From the NCBI RefSeq assembly GCF_000427425.1, contig NZ_KE386495.1, positions 1,162,320 to 1,226,319 on the forward strand: a DNA stretch of 64,000 bases. Direction: 5' to 3'. The notes below the pieces were generated by a model. It worked only from the letters and a program-made list of their open reading frames with translations, was not told the origin of the DNA and did no database searches. Each line of letters opens with the position of its first letter. Positions within the stretch are counted from its first letter, which is position 1. A program made the position numbers and the translations under genes. Positions 9,227 to 17,018 of the stretch are shown here, piece after piece. The DNA comes from Caldanaerobius polysaccharolyticus DSM 13641 (GTDB taxonomy: Bacteria; Bacillota; Thermoanaerobacteria; Thermoanaerobacterales; Caldanaerobiaceae).

Positions 9227-9255
9227 TTGAAAAATGTCGTATTTCATATTATAAT
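9227..9255 (+). promoter_or_regulatory. Promoter of tRNA-Thr
   Basis: TTGAAA, a 17-bp spacer and TATAAT end 26 bp before the mature tRNA 5' end. Confidence 0.85.
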
Positions 9256-9281
9256 TAATAATGTGTTTTATGAAGTTATAC

Positions 9282-9354
9282 GCTAATGTAGCTCAGTTGG
9301 TAGAGCAGCTGATTCGTAATCAGCAGGTCAAGGGTTCGAGTCCCTTCATTAGCT
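9282..9354 (+). tRNA. tRNA-Thr(CGT), prophage integration site
   Basis: A complete cloverleaf can be drawn: acceptor GCTAATG/CATTAGC, D-stem GCTC/GAGC, anticodon stem GCTGA/TCAGC around loop TTCGTAA (anticodon CGT, reading ACG), and T-stem AAGGG/CCCTT with TTCGAGT. No CCA is encoded. Its 3' 42 bases belong to the att core, so the phage restores the gene on integration. Confidence 0.95.
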
Positions 9355-9355
9355 C
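9313..9355 (+). repeat. attL core (43-bp direct repeat)
   Basis: Identical over 43 bp to 61838-61880. It starts in the anticodon loop of tRNA-Thr and ends one base after the discriminator. The bases on either side differ (A before and A after here; T before and G after at attR), which sets the limits of the core. Confidence 0.95.
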
Positions 9356-9376
9356 ATGCATTTCAAGCGGGTTCGA

Positions 9377-9416
9377 GCAGCCTTCCCATTTTATTGATTG
9401 GGAAGGCTGCTTATTT
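9377..9416 (+). terminator. Terminator just inside attL
   Basis: GCAGCCTTCCCA and TGGGAAGGCTGC form a 12-bp perfect stem with a 10-nt loop, followed by TTATTTT. It can end transcription coming out of the tRNA gene and, in the circular phage, transcription coming from the integrase. Confidence 0.75.
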
Positions 9417-9417
9417 T

Positions 9418-9488
9418 CGCTGCAAAATCGCTGCAATTTCACTCAAAAACGAATGAAAAACAAGATTTTGCAGCGAAAAATTGCAGCG
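9418..9488. promoter_or_regulatory. Candidate integrase/excisionase arm-binding sites near attL
   Basis: CGCTGCAA occurs at 9418-9425 and 9429-9436, and its reverse complement at 9468-9475 and 9481-9488. The same octamer family recurs at 61701-61718 beside attR. Spacing of 11-13 bp within each pair is close to one helical turn. Binding by Int or Xis is inferred from position and arrangement. Confidence 0.55.
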
Positions 9489-9491
9489 GCT

Positions 9492-9683
9492 TTAAGCTGA
9501 TTTGTTGTTGCGCTTTTCCCAGGGCGGCAGATTCAGGAGTGCCTCCTGCGGAATACGAATTCGCCGCGGGCCAACCCTGACCGCTTTTAAGTGTCCTTGG
9601 TAAATTAAATCGTATACCGAACGTGATGGAATACCTAATATGTCCGCCACTTGCTCTATCTTGTAGTATACTGGTTTTTCCAT
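9492..9683 (-). CDS. Excisionase-like HTH protein
   Basis: A 63-residue protein with a MerR/excisionase-type helix-turn-helix: YYKIEQVADILGIPSRSVYD is followed by LIYQGHLKAVRVGPRRIRIP, the layout of HTH_17 DNA-binding proteins. It lies next to attL and the CGCTGCAA repeats, and in the circular phage it points towards attP from the side opposite the integrase, so a role in excision is likely. An AGGAGGG site precedes the ATG. Confidence 0.75.
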   Translation of the reverse strand: MEKPVYYKIEQVADILGIPSRSVYDLIYQGHLKAVRVGPRRIRIPQEALLNLPPWEKRNNKSA

Positions 9684-9713
9684 AACAACAACCCTCCTAA
9701 ACGCTTCAAGGCT

Positions 9714-10001
9714 TTATTCTCTTGCTTCTTCTTTTTCCATGTCCTCCTGAATAGCTTTAACTATCTTTTTCTCCAAATCACCGTCCGGGAGGCTCTCTAC
9801 AGCATCTTGATAGAGCGACATAAGCGCTATTACAAGAGCAACAACCAAGGCACTTTCAGGGACGTGCTTTTGCTCAGCAAGCTCAAGGAGAGCCATGCAA
9901 AAGTCACGTGACTTGTCAGACAAGTCATTTTTTGCTACAAACTTAAATGCCTCAGGAACGAATGGTGAAGAGACAAATACATCCCACAAACTTACATCCA
10001 T
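9714..10001 (-). CDS. Hypothetical phage protein, acidic, helical
   Basis: 95 residues, not recognised. It looks alpha-helical with an acidic and basic C-terminal tail (KKIVKAIQEDMEKEEARE). AGGAGG precedes the start. It is part of the leftward run of small genes that ends at the excisionase-like gene, and six bases separate it from its upstream neighbour. Confidence 0.7.
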   Translation of the reverse strand: MDVSLWDVFVSSPFVPEAFKFVAKNDLSDKSRDFCMALLELAEQKHVPESALVVALVIALMSLYQDAVESLPDGDLEKKIVKAIQEDMEKEEARE

Positions 10002-10007
10002 TGCTTG

Positions 10008-10346
10008 TCACCTCCTTTCTAATTCTTCCTTTAATTCAAGGAACACAGCAAGTGCATGCTCGACGTTCTCCGCTAACCCTACAACCCACTCAAATGTCGA
10101 CCCTGGCCTCGGCTGTAATGTTAAACTGTCTTGCTCTCTTATAAACTCTTCTATCTGCACAGCCTTTCTCAAGGCTGCATCCTCGTCAAATTCCCTGGCA
10201 ATCTTCTTTGACAACTCTACAATACCATTTTTAAGTATAATTGCCATAACCTGTAGTATCTCCTCAACCTTATAACCTTCGGTTGATAGTTTAGACAAAT
10301 CGCCCGTTAGCTCTACAGCCAACCGGGCTAGACGGTTCCTATCCAT
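10008..10346 (-). CDS. Hypothetical phage protein, helical
   Basis: 112 residues, not recognised. The ATG at 10346 (MDRNRLARLAVELTG) is chosen because GGGAGG stands just upstream; the longer open frame has no ribosome site and overlaps the previous gene. The protein is predicted largely helical and ends in a charged stretch. Confidence 0.7.
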   Translation of the reverse strand: MDRNRLARLAVELTGDLSKLSTEGYKVEEILQVMAIILKNGIVELSKKIAREFDEDAALRKAVQIEEFIREQDSLTLQPRPGSTFEWVVGLAENVEHALAVFLELKEELERR

Positions 10347-10347
10347 C

Positions 10348-10533
10348 TTAGCTCCTCCCTTCATCTTGGCAGATGTAACACTTGTCAGCTGGGTAGGCGA
10401 CAACGCAACTGTTGTCCATCTCCGCGTAAACAATCTGCCTGTTACTGTCGTAGCCTATGTATTTGCCTACGCCGTCAGGCGTAAGCACATACCCAGCCGT
10501 TGGGTCGTACTCAAATCCCATAAGATTTTTCAT
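10348..10533 (-). CDS. Hypothetical small phage protein
   Basis: 61 residues, rich in Tyr and Asp, with one CYIC pair near the end (DKCYICQDEG) that could bind metal. AAGGAGGATGAG precedes the ATG. Not recognised. Confidence 0.65.
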   Translation of the reverse strand: MKNLMGFEYDPTAGYVLTPDGVGKYIGYDSNRQIVYAEMDNSCVVAYPADKCYICQDEGRS

Positions 10534-10536
10534 GAG

Positions 10537-10731
10537 CTACTCATCCTCCTTAACCGGCTCGTACGTCTGATGAAAGATGTCGTTCTTGCAGAAGTATTGC
10601 TCTCCTTTGATTCCAGTAATAAGCCAATCACCCGGATTTCCTCTCATTATGCCTCCTGGAGTCTTCACAGTCATTGGTCGAGTAATTTGTATAGCTTCTA
10701 CGATGATTGGTTTCTTGCGGAATTTTGGCAT
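10537..10731 (-). CDS. Phage protein of the PGDYG-like type
   Basis: 64 residues. The opening MPKFRKKPIIVEAIQI and the later NPGDWLITGIKGEQYFCK match a small protein found in very many phages (start KYRKKPVVIEA, later PGDYIIKG). Its function is unknown. AAAGGAGG precedes the ATG. Confidence 0.75.
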   Translation of the reverse strand: MPKFRKKPIIVEAIQITRPMTVKTPGGIMRGNPGDWLITGIKGEQYFCKNDIFHQTYEPVKEDE

Positions 10732-10746
10732 ACTTCACACCTCCTT

Positions 10747-10992
10747 TCATTGGCTTTGCAAAGCGTCAGCAACTTCCCACCAAACCACATCGTCTAGGGC
10801 ATCTGTAATCAGCTCGGTGAGGAATGTATCCCCATCTGAATGCTGGTGGAGATAATCTTTCACAAACTCTCGCAGTTCTGGAATACCACCTTCTTTGACA
10901 CTTTGGAGCGCCTGCTTGTACAGGCCCTCATCATTCGTCAGACAAGTAAACACGTCCCAGGTAAACTTATTACTCCAGCCGTTATACGTCAT
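10747..10992 (-). CDS. Hypothetical phage protein, acidic
   Basis: 81 residues, acidic (many Asp/Glu) with several Trp; not recognised. Its start overlaps the stop of the zinc peptidase-like gene by 11 bases, which implies translational coupling. Confidence 0.65.
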   Translation of the reverse strand: MTYNGWSNKFTWDVFTCLTNDEGLYKQALQSVKEGGIPELREFVKDYLHQHSDGDTFLTELITDALDDVVWWEVADALQSQ

Positions 10993-11866
10993 CGCCTTCG
11001 CCTACCTCCTTAAAATCTAAAAGTTTTTGAAAAGCCCTATCCTGCACGGACGGCTTTCGGCCGGTGAACTCCTCAAAGCAGTCCGCGCAGACTGGCCACC
11101 TGTCAAAACCTGGTATGATATACAAGTCGTTGCATGGCTGCAAACAAAGCGGGCACTCGTCGTCATACCAGTCATAGTCGTAATAAGCAGGGATATACTC
11201 AAACTTCTCGGCTGGCGGGTTCGCAAGAATCTGCACGACTCTTTCAATAGTATCCTCCAGCTCATTCATACAAAGATACTCAACCCGAGTATGGGCCTCG
11301 TAGAAGCCCACACTCAAATTGACCCCGCCTATGCCCCATTCAGGGCATAGGATGGATATATCGCTAAAACTACCGAAGGCCTTCCGAAAACCAAAGCCGG
11401 TAATGTACTTCTCCATCTCCGGGTTGTCGCAATCGTAAAAGACTGCATCGGTAGACCCTTTGCGGTCCAGCTCAATTATTAAATTGACTGTCGGAGGGTC
11501 CAGCACTTCAACAGCTTCCCATGCGCCTCCACCACCGGTCTCTTCCTCATCAGTGAAAAGCACATATGGCCGCAGCTTTCTGTTTAGTAGCTGTAATATG
11601 GCATACACACCGGCTCTATCATCAGCGCCCAAGCCGTCAGGAGACCAGTAAACCCTGGCGGCCGGGTCGTAGTAAATTTTCCTTGGTGGCTTTTTGTGGA
11701 CGGTATCCAAATGCGCTACCAACATCACGGGAATATCGCCGGGCGCATACAAGAAGCTGCTATCATGTGTAATGCGTTTGTAGTCCTGCATACGCAGTTC
11801 AGAAGGCAATAAACTATCTAGCAGTTGCTCGGCGGTTGCTTTCACTAACGTTGTAAACCTAATCAT
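10982..11866 (-). CDS. Zinc aminopeptidase-like protein (M20/M28/M42 fold)
   Basis: The metal-site motifs of dinuclear zinc peptidases are in order: MLVAHLDTVH (His, Asp), GLGADDRAGVYA (bridging Asp), FTDEEETGGGG (Glu pair) and later FGSFSDISIL. In this clan such proteins remove N-terminal residues or split dipeptides. A C-terminal CxxC pair set (CPLCLQPC, CADCFEEF) suggests an added zinc ribbon. The ATG at 11866 makes an ATGA overlap with the gene before it and has GAGGAGG at good distance. A peptidase of this type among phage early genes is uncommon, and its target is unknown. Confidence 0.7.
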   Translation of the reverse strand: MIRFTTLVKATAEQLLDSLLPSELRMQDYKRITHDSSFLYAPGDIPVMLVAHLDTVHKKPPRKIYYDPAARVYWSPDGLGADDRAGVYAILQLLNRKLRPYVLFTDEEETGGGGAWEAVEVLDPPTVNLIIELDRKGSTDAVFYDCDNPEMEKYITGFGFRKAFGSFSDISILCPEWGIGGVNLSVGFYEAHTRVEYLCMNELEDTIERVVQILANPPAEKFEYIPAYYDYDWYDDECPLCLQPCNDLYIIPGFDRWPVCADCFEEFTGRKPSVQDRAFQKLLDFKEVGEGDDV

Positions 11867-13495
11867 GCTGGCCACACCTCCTCATGTACGACTTCCTTTG
11901 CACAGGCTGAGCAGTAGTGGCTATGGCCGATTACGACTGCCTTATCTCGCTCTATCGGCTCTCCGCAATTAGCGCACTCCACGAAGTATTCATAAAAGCA
12001 GTCATCGCAATATGCATATCCGTATGGCCCGGTGATTGCATCATCCCACCATATTACTTCTTCGCAGCAATAGCAAGTGACAAATCTGTCTTCCCAGCAG
12101 TCACGGCAATACAGATTGCCATCCGCACCTTCGAGCGCGTCTTCCTGCCAAATCGTTTCTCCACAGTGATAGCACGTTATGAACCGGTCTTCCCAGCATT
12201 CCTCACAGTAGTATTCACCATCGGCGCCGCAATAACTATCTTCCGCCCAAATTACCTCGTCGCAATGGTAGCAGCGTATAAATCTTTCATCCCAGCAGCG
12301 CTCGCAGTAATAGTTATCGTCGGCGCCAACGTAAAGTTCGTCTTCGTTGTACATTTCACCGCACGCGTAGCACTCCCAAAGTCCGGTGCATGATGAACAG
12401 GCAAGCGCTTCGGTGTTGTCCATCTCCGCGCCGCACACCGGGCACGGCGGCGTCTTGCTGATATAAAGCGTTGCCACCTGCACTCCGTCAGCCTTCAGTT
12501 TTATCAGACTCGAGGTGGGGTCAATGTATGGTAAACCGCTATCGTTAATAATGCTAACGACAGGGTTACGTGATACCGTCCAGTTAGGCTCGACGCCCCA
12601 TTTATGAGCCAGGGCATGAGCCACCAGACGACGAGCAACCGCAGAGAATTGCTCTCGCTCACACGGATACTGCTTTTGGAAGAAGGCCGTACCGTGCTCA
12701 ACATCTATAAAAACCCATTGCCGCCACAACTTGCGCGGCAGCTCGTGACCCATGTAGTCATGCGTATGCTGATACGCATACGCTATAGCCGTGTACCCAT
12801 CCATCATATATGCCATGTTACCGGCCCTGTAGCAGTCGTCCAGCGCATGGCAGCTCCTCCAACCGGTCGTGGACTCGCTAGCCAGCAGGAAGTCCAGCGG
12901 GTCCAACGATACTACTACCGTAACCTTTTGGTTTCGCAGCTCACCCAGCAGTACAGAGAACTGCTGTACAAGCCATTCGATTAGGTTGCCTATGGTCTCA
13001 TCATCAAGACCGGCCTTCTCAGCTTCCGGCCTGAAGTAGGCTTGCAGGAAGGCCCTAAACACCTTGCCAAGTTTCATACCCTTCTGCGGTTTCGGGTCGA
13101 GTTTGTCGCCTCTGAAAGGGTAAAAATCTACATAACCCCCACTATCTAACCATCGTCCTTTCATTAGCTCCTCCGCGGTTAGTGCTACAGTAAACGCATC
13201 ACAAGACCAATACACCAGTTGCAGTATATCATCGCCGAACATAAACTGTTCGCGACACCTGTCACGGGTTTTAATAGCCCATTGAAGTTCCATATTGCCT
13301 ATCATCTCGGTGTCCAGTGTATCACTGCCTTCTATGGTAGCCTCCAATGTGAGACTATCGCCGAATAGCTCATGTATAAGTTGCTGTTTTGCCTTTGTCC
13401 ACCTATCCTCAAACCAGCTTTTTTTGAGTTGGCACAAGGCCGGTAACCTTTCCCCAAATATCCCAAAACACATCCCACCGTGGCTCTTTAATCAT
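11863..13495 (-). CDS. LIM-like zinc-ribbon repeat protein, with an apparent frameshift near the N-terminus
   Basis: The C-terminal 190 residues hold about five repeats of 32-33 residues with the pattern CxxC, about 16 residues, CxxC (RCYHCDEVIW, EYYCEECWEDRFI and variants), each likely to bind zinc. The first 340 residues are not recognised but carry a conserved-looking stretch STTGWRSCHALDDCYRAGN. The only good ribosome site (GGAGGGGG) serves an ATG at 13495 (MIKEPRWDVFWDIWGK). That frame ends after 28 codons, and the long frame is entered by losing one A of an A7 run at 13419-13425. With six A the gene would be continuous, about 543 residues. The run may be a sequencing error, a mutation or programmed slippage. 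Confidence 0.7.
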
Positions 13496-13527
13496 AATGA
13501 CCCCCTCCAGTTTTCTCAGACAAAAAT

Positions 13528-13788
13528 TTAGTCCTCAGCCGGTGAAATCCAACCGAGGACTAAACCAAAATCATCCATACCGTAACGGATCTTTTTGCCT
13601 TTTATCGCTGCCATGTTTACCGTATGGCCGGGACCTATAACATCCGGGAACATCTCTGCCAGCGCCCGGACTGTTGGGCCATTCTCGCAGGGTATCCTTT
13701 TTACGTTGCCCTTCTCATCCTTAACAACAAGGGTAGCCAGCCCTGACAGCCAGCTGCCTTCAAAGTCCATAATGGTAACTTTGTCCAT
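13528..13788 (-). CDS. Hypothetical phage protein
   Basis: 86 residues, beta-rich, beginning MDKVTIMDFEGSWLSG; not recognised. GGAGGGG precedes the ATG. Confidence 0.65.
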   Translation of the reverse strand: MDKVTIMDFEGSWLSGLATLVVKDEKGNVKRIPCENGPTVRALAEMFPDVIGPGHTVNMAAIKGKKIRYGMDDFGLVLGWISPAED

Positions 13789-13857
13789 ACCAGCACCCCT
13801 CCAAATATTTTATTGAGCTATAGCCGATACATCTCAAATGATACAAATTTATTTAGT

Positions 13858-14055
13858 TTAGTTGTTTCTTCTGACGTTCATTATCATGTCTTCAATCAGT
13901 GACACCATGACGGTGAAGCAAATACTTTCAAGTATCTTGGTGTCACCATGGGCGGATACACCAATGCCCTTATCAGTTGAATATCCAATTATAAATTCAT
14001 TGGCATCAATTTCATTTATCACTTCATCGCCATTTTTAACAACTATCCTCATCAT
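13858..14055 (-). CDS. Hypothetical small phage protein
   Basis: 65 residues; the first 40 look beta-structured and the end looks helical. GAGGAGGG precedes closely spaced ATG codons at 14055 and 14052. Not recognised. Confidence 0.6.
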   Translation of the reverse strand: MMRIVVKNGDEVINEIDANEFIIGYSTDKGIGVSAHGDTKILESICFTVMVSLIEDMIMNVRRNN

Positions 14056-14082
14056 CTACCCTCCTCTTTATGATACAAATAA

Positions 14083-14111
14083 ACCGCTAGCGATACGCTG
14101 GCGCTAGCGGT
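14083..14111 (-). terminator. Hairpin in the left-arm early region
   Basis: ACCGCTAGCG and CGCTAGCGGT form a 10-bp perfect stem with a 9-nt loop. Reading leftward it is followed by TTATTTG. It lies between two leftward genes and may reduce expression of those downstream. Confidence 0.55.
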
Positions 14112-14156
14112 TACAAAATTGAAGCCATTCTTCATATTGCAGGCTGATTCGACATA

Positions 14157-14414
14157 TCATAAATACCGACCAAATCCCGGAAATGTTAAAAGGTCAAACC
14201 GTATACCATTTACGGCATCGGCTTGACCCCTTAACCATACCAGTAACTTGTAGCCTCGTACAAGGGCCTTTACTTCAAGGTCACAGTAGCGCTCTGCAAT
14301 AAACGCTACCGCATCCAATAGTTCCTTGGATGACCTTTCCATCTCTGTTAAAGCATATGTAACATCTATAATCAGCTTGTCTTCTATAACTTCATAATCT
14401 TTAAGCGCTAACAT
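14157..14414 (-). CDS. Hypothetical phage protein
   Basis: 85 residues, helical in the middle (LTEMERSSKELLDAVAFIAE); not recognised. Its ribosome site and start share an 18-base string with the gene starting at 14979, a sign of local duplication of the initiation region. Confidence 0.6.
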   Translation of the reverse strand: MLALKDYEVIEDKLIIDVTYALTEMERSSKELLDAVAFIAERYCDLEVKALVRGYKLLVWLRGQADAVNGIRFDLLTFPGFGRYL

Positions 14415-14441
14415 TCTAAAACCCCCCTCCAGCCATAAAAA

Positions 14442-14795
14442 TTAAACCGCCGCTGATTGTGTATCATCGGCGGCGGTCACAAAGTCAAGGCCGTGGCCGA
14501 TTTCGACGGCCACGGCCTCTTGCCTAAGCGCTTTGCACAGGCGCTTAGCTAATTCATAAACCGGTGAGACATCCGCCGTCTCATCGGTGTAAGCGTAGGC
14601 GATAGTGACGTGCTCTGTCACTATATCGCCGTTTTCAGAGAGCCAAGCCCCTTGGCCTTCTATGGTAGTAGCGCCACCATAGATTTCAGCCAAGGTCCTC
14701 AATGCCGTTTTCAACCAGAATTGCCTAGTAGAGGCAGGAATTTCATCCTGTCCACATTTTGACGGTATGTATACAGCAAGCCTTTTAGTCAACAT
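14442..14795 (-). CDS. Hypothetical phage protein
   Basis: 117 residues from ATG 14795 (MLTKRLAVYIPSK), preceded by AGGGGG. An upstream in-frame ATG at 14816 is less likely because it overlaps the ribosome site. Alpha/beta composition, no known motif. The 3' end carries two strong GC-rich inverted repeats (around 14446-14475 and 14487-14518) inside the coding region. Confidence 0.6.
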   Translation of the reverse strand: MLTKRLAVYIPSKCGQDEIPASTRQFWLKTALRTLAEIYGGATTIEGQGAWLSENGDIVTEHVTIAYAYTDETADVSPVYELAKRLCKALRQEAVAVEIGHGLDFVTAADDTQSAAV

Positions 14796-14796
14796 T

Positions 14797-14979
14797 TCAG
14801 AACCCCCTTCTTTCAACTAATCTTTTAAGCTCGCGCTGAGCATAGCGCGAGCATGTATTTACATAATACCAATGGGCCTTTACATAGTTACGGCTCACGG
14901 TAGCTTTTACTACGCGTGAGCCGAGAGGCATTGCCTCATTCCGGTATTGATTTTTCAATTCTTTATAGTTTATTAACAT
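14797..14979 (-). CDS. Hypothetical small basic protein
   Basis: 60 residues, strongly basic (ELKNQYRNEAM, YAQRELKRLVERRGF), so possibly nucleic-acid binding. GAGGGGG precedes the ATG, and the start overlaps the upstream gene by 7 bases. Not recognised. Confidence 0.55.
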   Translation of the reverse strand: MLINYKELKNQYRNEAMPLGSRVVKATVSRNYVKAHWYYVNTCSRYAQRELKRLVERRGF

Positions 14980-15428
14980 TCTAAAACCCCCTCTTTATTT
15001 GTTTGTAACATTTTAGCGGTTTCATTCATGAAAACCGCTATAAACTCATCGATAGTCTTAGCCAACATTTTATTTAAAGTGTTGGCCTTATAGGTTTTCT
15101 CATTGTCCACGTCGAATATAAACAAACTTGTATTGTAATCGTAAACTTTATACTCGTTTGTAACGTCCATATACTCGATGAAGAATTTTCTAGCACCGAT
15201 TTTTTGTTTTGGCTCTGCTATGTCAATATTGAATCTTATAACGTCAACACGATAGAACTTTTTGCGTAGAGCCTTGATAGCGTCCATAACACTATCCCTT
15301 GTAGGGAACGGCTGGACGCTATCTCTCCATTGATACCATGTTATCTCACTAGTAGTATGGTCACTACCAGTCAAACTACCTTCTATCCTCACTTCAAACT
15401 TTACACAGCTTGCTAAACTTAGCATCAT
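14973..15428 (-). CDS. Hypothetical phage protein
   Basis: 151 residues of alpha/beta type; not recognised. GGAGGG stands before the ATG codons at 15428 and 15425. The upstream 615 bases hold no gene, so it lies directly downstream of the ACCAGT repeat region. Confidence 0.6.
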   Translation of the reverse strand: MMLSLASCVKFEVRIEGSLTGSDHTTSEITWYQWRDSVQPFPTRDSVMDAIKALRKKFYRVDVIRFNIDIAEPKQKIGARKFFIEYMDVTNEYKVYDYNTSLFIFDVDNEKTYKANTLNKMLAKTIDEFIAVFMNETAKMLQTNKEGVLEC

Positions 15429-16044
15429 AAAAATCCCTCCATTAATTTTTATTTTGGTATGTACTCTAGCGCTATTCTAGCGCTGGTCAAGGTTTATATG
15501 TTAAGTTGATATCTAAACCGCGTCCATTACTGCATATGCTGCTGCGTTGTAGATAGCAGCACCATTAACTTTAAGCATGTATGGTATGTATAGTAGCGCT
15601 GCTATCGTAGACGCGCTGCGTTGCCGCGCGCGTCCGGCCTTATCCATCTATGGCCGGTCTCTAGAAGCTGGTAAAGTCTGCCAAACTTTACCATAGCTTG
15701 CTAGGCCGTCCATCCACACATGGACATAGTCACTACCAGTTTTTGGTATGGCGTTTACCAGTTTGGCAGTAACTGGCAAACACGTTTTACCAGTTACTGG
15801 TAGGACATCTCGCGGACTGGTAAAGGTATACAAATTGTACACTCCCTACCAGCCACCATATTTACCAGTTTTCACCAGTGGTAGTTGGCCAAAACTGGTA
15901 ATGATTGTCAAGGTTCAAGGTTCACGTTGTGGACGCGTAACCACAGTAACCGCGTGCTTGCAATTACCAGCCGCTACCACACAGCTAATAACTGCAAGTA
16001 GTAGCGCGTAACCGTAGTAACCGTCCACGCAGTAAAGTAAAGAG
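15429..16044. repeat. Gene-free region with many TTACCAGT/ACTGGTAA copies
   Basis: No frame here has a credible start or codon pattern. Between about 15660 and 15980 the octamer TTACCAGT or close variants, in both orientations, appears roughly ten times, including a perfect palindromic pair near 15786 (TTACCAGTTACTGGTA). GTAACCGC-type and GCAGTAG-type short repeats flank it. The dense, two-way spacing looks like a protein-binding array such as origin iterons or a partition or repressor site. The ACTGGT core recurs at 16860-17090. Confidence 0.6.
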
Positions 16045-16263
16045 CTAGTGAATAATTTTTACAGGTACAGGGTTACGTACATAAGCACAAATATTACGAC
16101 GATAGCGGCTGTTAAGCGCAGCCTTGTATGCCTTCAATGCTGCATCGCGTGCTGCCTTGTATGATGGATAGGATTTTTGCAAGTACTGACGCTTACCATG
16201 CAGTATATAGCAAGCGACAAAGTCATTTTTACCAATTTGTGCTATCTCAATTCTTGCCTTCAT
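16045..16263 (-). CDS. Hypothetical protein with AP2/integrase-arm-like motif
   Basis: 72 residues, basic. GKNDFVACYILHGKRQYLQK followed by SYPSYKAARDAALKAY resembles the three-strand-plus-helix DNA-binding fold of AP2-like and integrase N-terminal arm domains. It is the first gene of the left arm, 33 bp from a consensus promoter and beside the ACCAGT array, so a DNA-binding role there is plausible (inference). Ribosome site GGAGGATGAAGG. Confidence 0.6.
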   Translation of the reverse strand: MKARIEIAQIGKNDFVACYILHGKRQYLQKSYPSYKAARDAALKAYKAALNSRYRRNICAYVRNPVPVKIIH

Positions 16264-16295
16264 CCTTCATCCTCCATCCTTCAACTTCTACTGTA

Positions 16296-16324
16296 AGTAT
16301 ACATCTTCATTTATGCATATTCAA
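16296..16324 (-). promoter_or_regulatory. Promoter of the left-arm genes
   Basis: On the minus strand TTGAAT, a 17-bp spacer and TATACT lie 33 bp before the 16263 start. Confidence 0.8.
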
Positions 16325-16734
16325 ACTTCATTTCGCGTTATTTTTCAGGGTTTTTATGCGTTTTTCTCACTCATGCTCTTTATTTCGCGTGATTGCTCAG
16401 TTTTTCATATTTTTGAAGAATTTTTGCGTTTGTTGCGTTTGCGTGCTTATGCGTGTTTGCACGTGGCAAGCAAGAGTATTCACAAAGTTCTGTAAGTTGG
16501 CAATAGTGCGACGACAGACTCTTTTGTCAAAAAAGCATTGGTCCACATGGTCCATGTCGACGCGCGCTATGCTATTTATTGCTTCGCAAGCATCCCTATC
16601 CCAGGGGGGTTGGGGATGGGTTGGTTGGCGTCCTTTGGTTTGGGCATCCCGTCCCGCAGGTGGCGGCGGACGGGCGAGAGAGGAGGCTTCTCCGTGCATA
16701 TCTCCGCTATTTTTGAAAAATCCGTCAGAAACTA
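16325..16734. other. Gene-free region between divergent promoters, with a G-rich tract
   Basis: About 410 bp without a convincing gene; long frames here lack ribosome sites and have odd composition. The left half is T-rich with repeated TTTGCGT-like words. At 16604-16628 six, four and three G runs plus two GG pairs on the plus strand could form a G-quadruplex. GCGTTTGCACG-like dyads lie near 16440-16465. Position and composition suit a control or origin region. Confidence 0.5.
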
Positions 16735-16763
16735 TTGACGTAGTGCAAATGAAGGTGTATAAT
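16735..16763 (+). promoter_or_regulatory. Strong rightward promoter
   Basis: TTGACG, a 17-bp spacer and TATAAT. Predicted transcription starts near 16770 and meets a terminator at 16983-17020 before the first gene on this strand. Confidence 0.85.
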
Positions 16764-16769
16764 TGGAGT

Positions 16770-17018
16770 CGGAAGATGAGGTGTTGTTTGAAGTAGTGCC
16801 AATAGCAATTTTTGCAAAAAATAGTATGCACCTGTAAATTTCCAAGTGCATACAGGTGCATTACTGGTGCATTACTGGTGCATGGCTCAAACCCAGTCGT
16901 AGAGCGGATTTCAAAGAATTTTGCACCAGTGCACCAGTAAAATAGAAAGAGGTGCAGAAAATTTTTTAGAAAGTGCACAGGAGCACAAGAGGACGGGGAA
17001 GAACCGTCCCTTTTTTGT
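16770..17018 (+). ncRNA. Candidate phage small RNA or leader RNA (about 250 nt)
   Basis: The stretch is framed by a near-consensus promoter and an intrinsic terminator and contains no sizeable gene. The transcript could pair TGCACCTGT (16834-16842) with ACAGGTGCA (about 16851-16859). It could also pair the ACTGGTGCA repeats near 16860-16885 with the complementary TGCACCAG repeats near 16922-16940. An 18-codon leader frame starting with TTG near 16783 behind GAGGTG is also possible. This may be a free small RNA, an attenuated leader of the ThyX-like gene, or a replication primer. Confidence 0.5.

Noticed and set aside
9261..9580. Short rightward frames over tRNA-Thr and the attL repeats
   Set aside because: They cover a tRNA gene, a terminator and arm-site repeats and have no ribosome site.
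15640..15980. CRISPR array
   Set aside because: The ACCAGT words are short, occur in both orientations and have irregular spacing; no repeat-spacer order and no cas genes. The Cas4-like gene at 56676 belongs to the phage recombination set.
16128..16796. 222-codon rightward open frame over the same region
   Set aside because: It starts inside the 72-residue leftward gene, lacks a ribosome site and its codons look random.
16885..16925. tRNA-like text (GGGTTTGAGCC on the minus strand) in the repeat field
   Set aside because: The T-stem does not pair and no acceptor or anticodon arm can be drawn.
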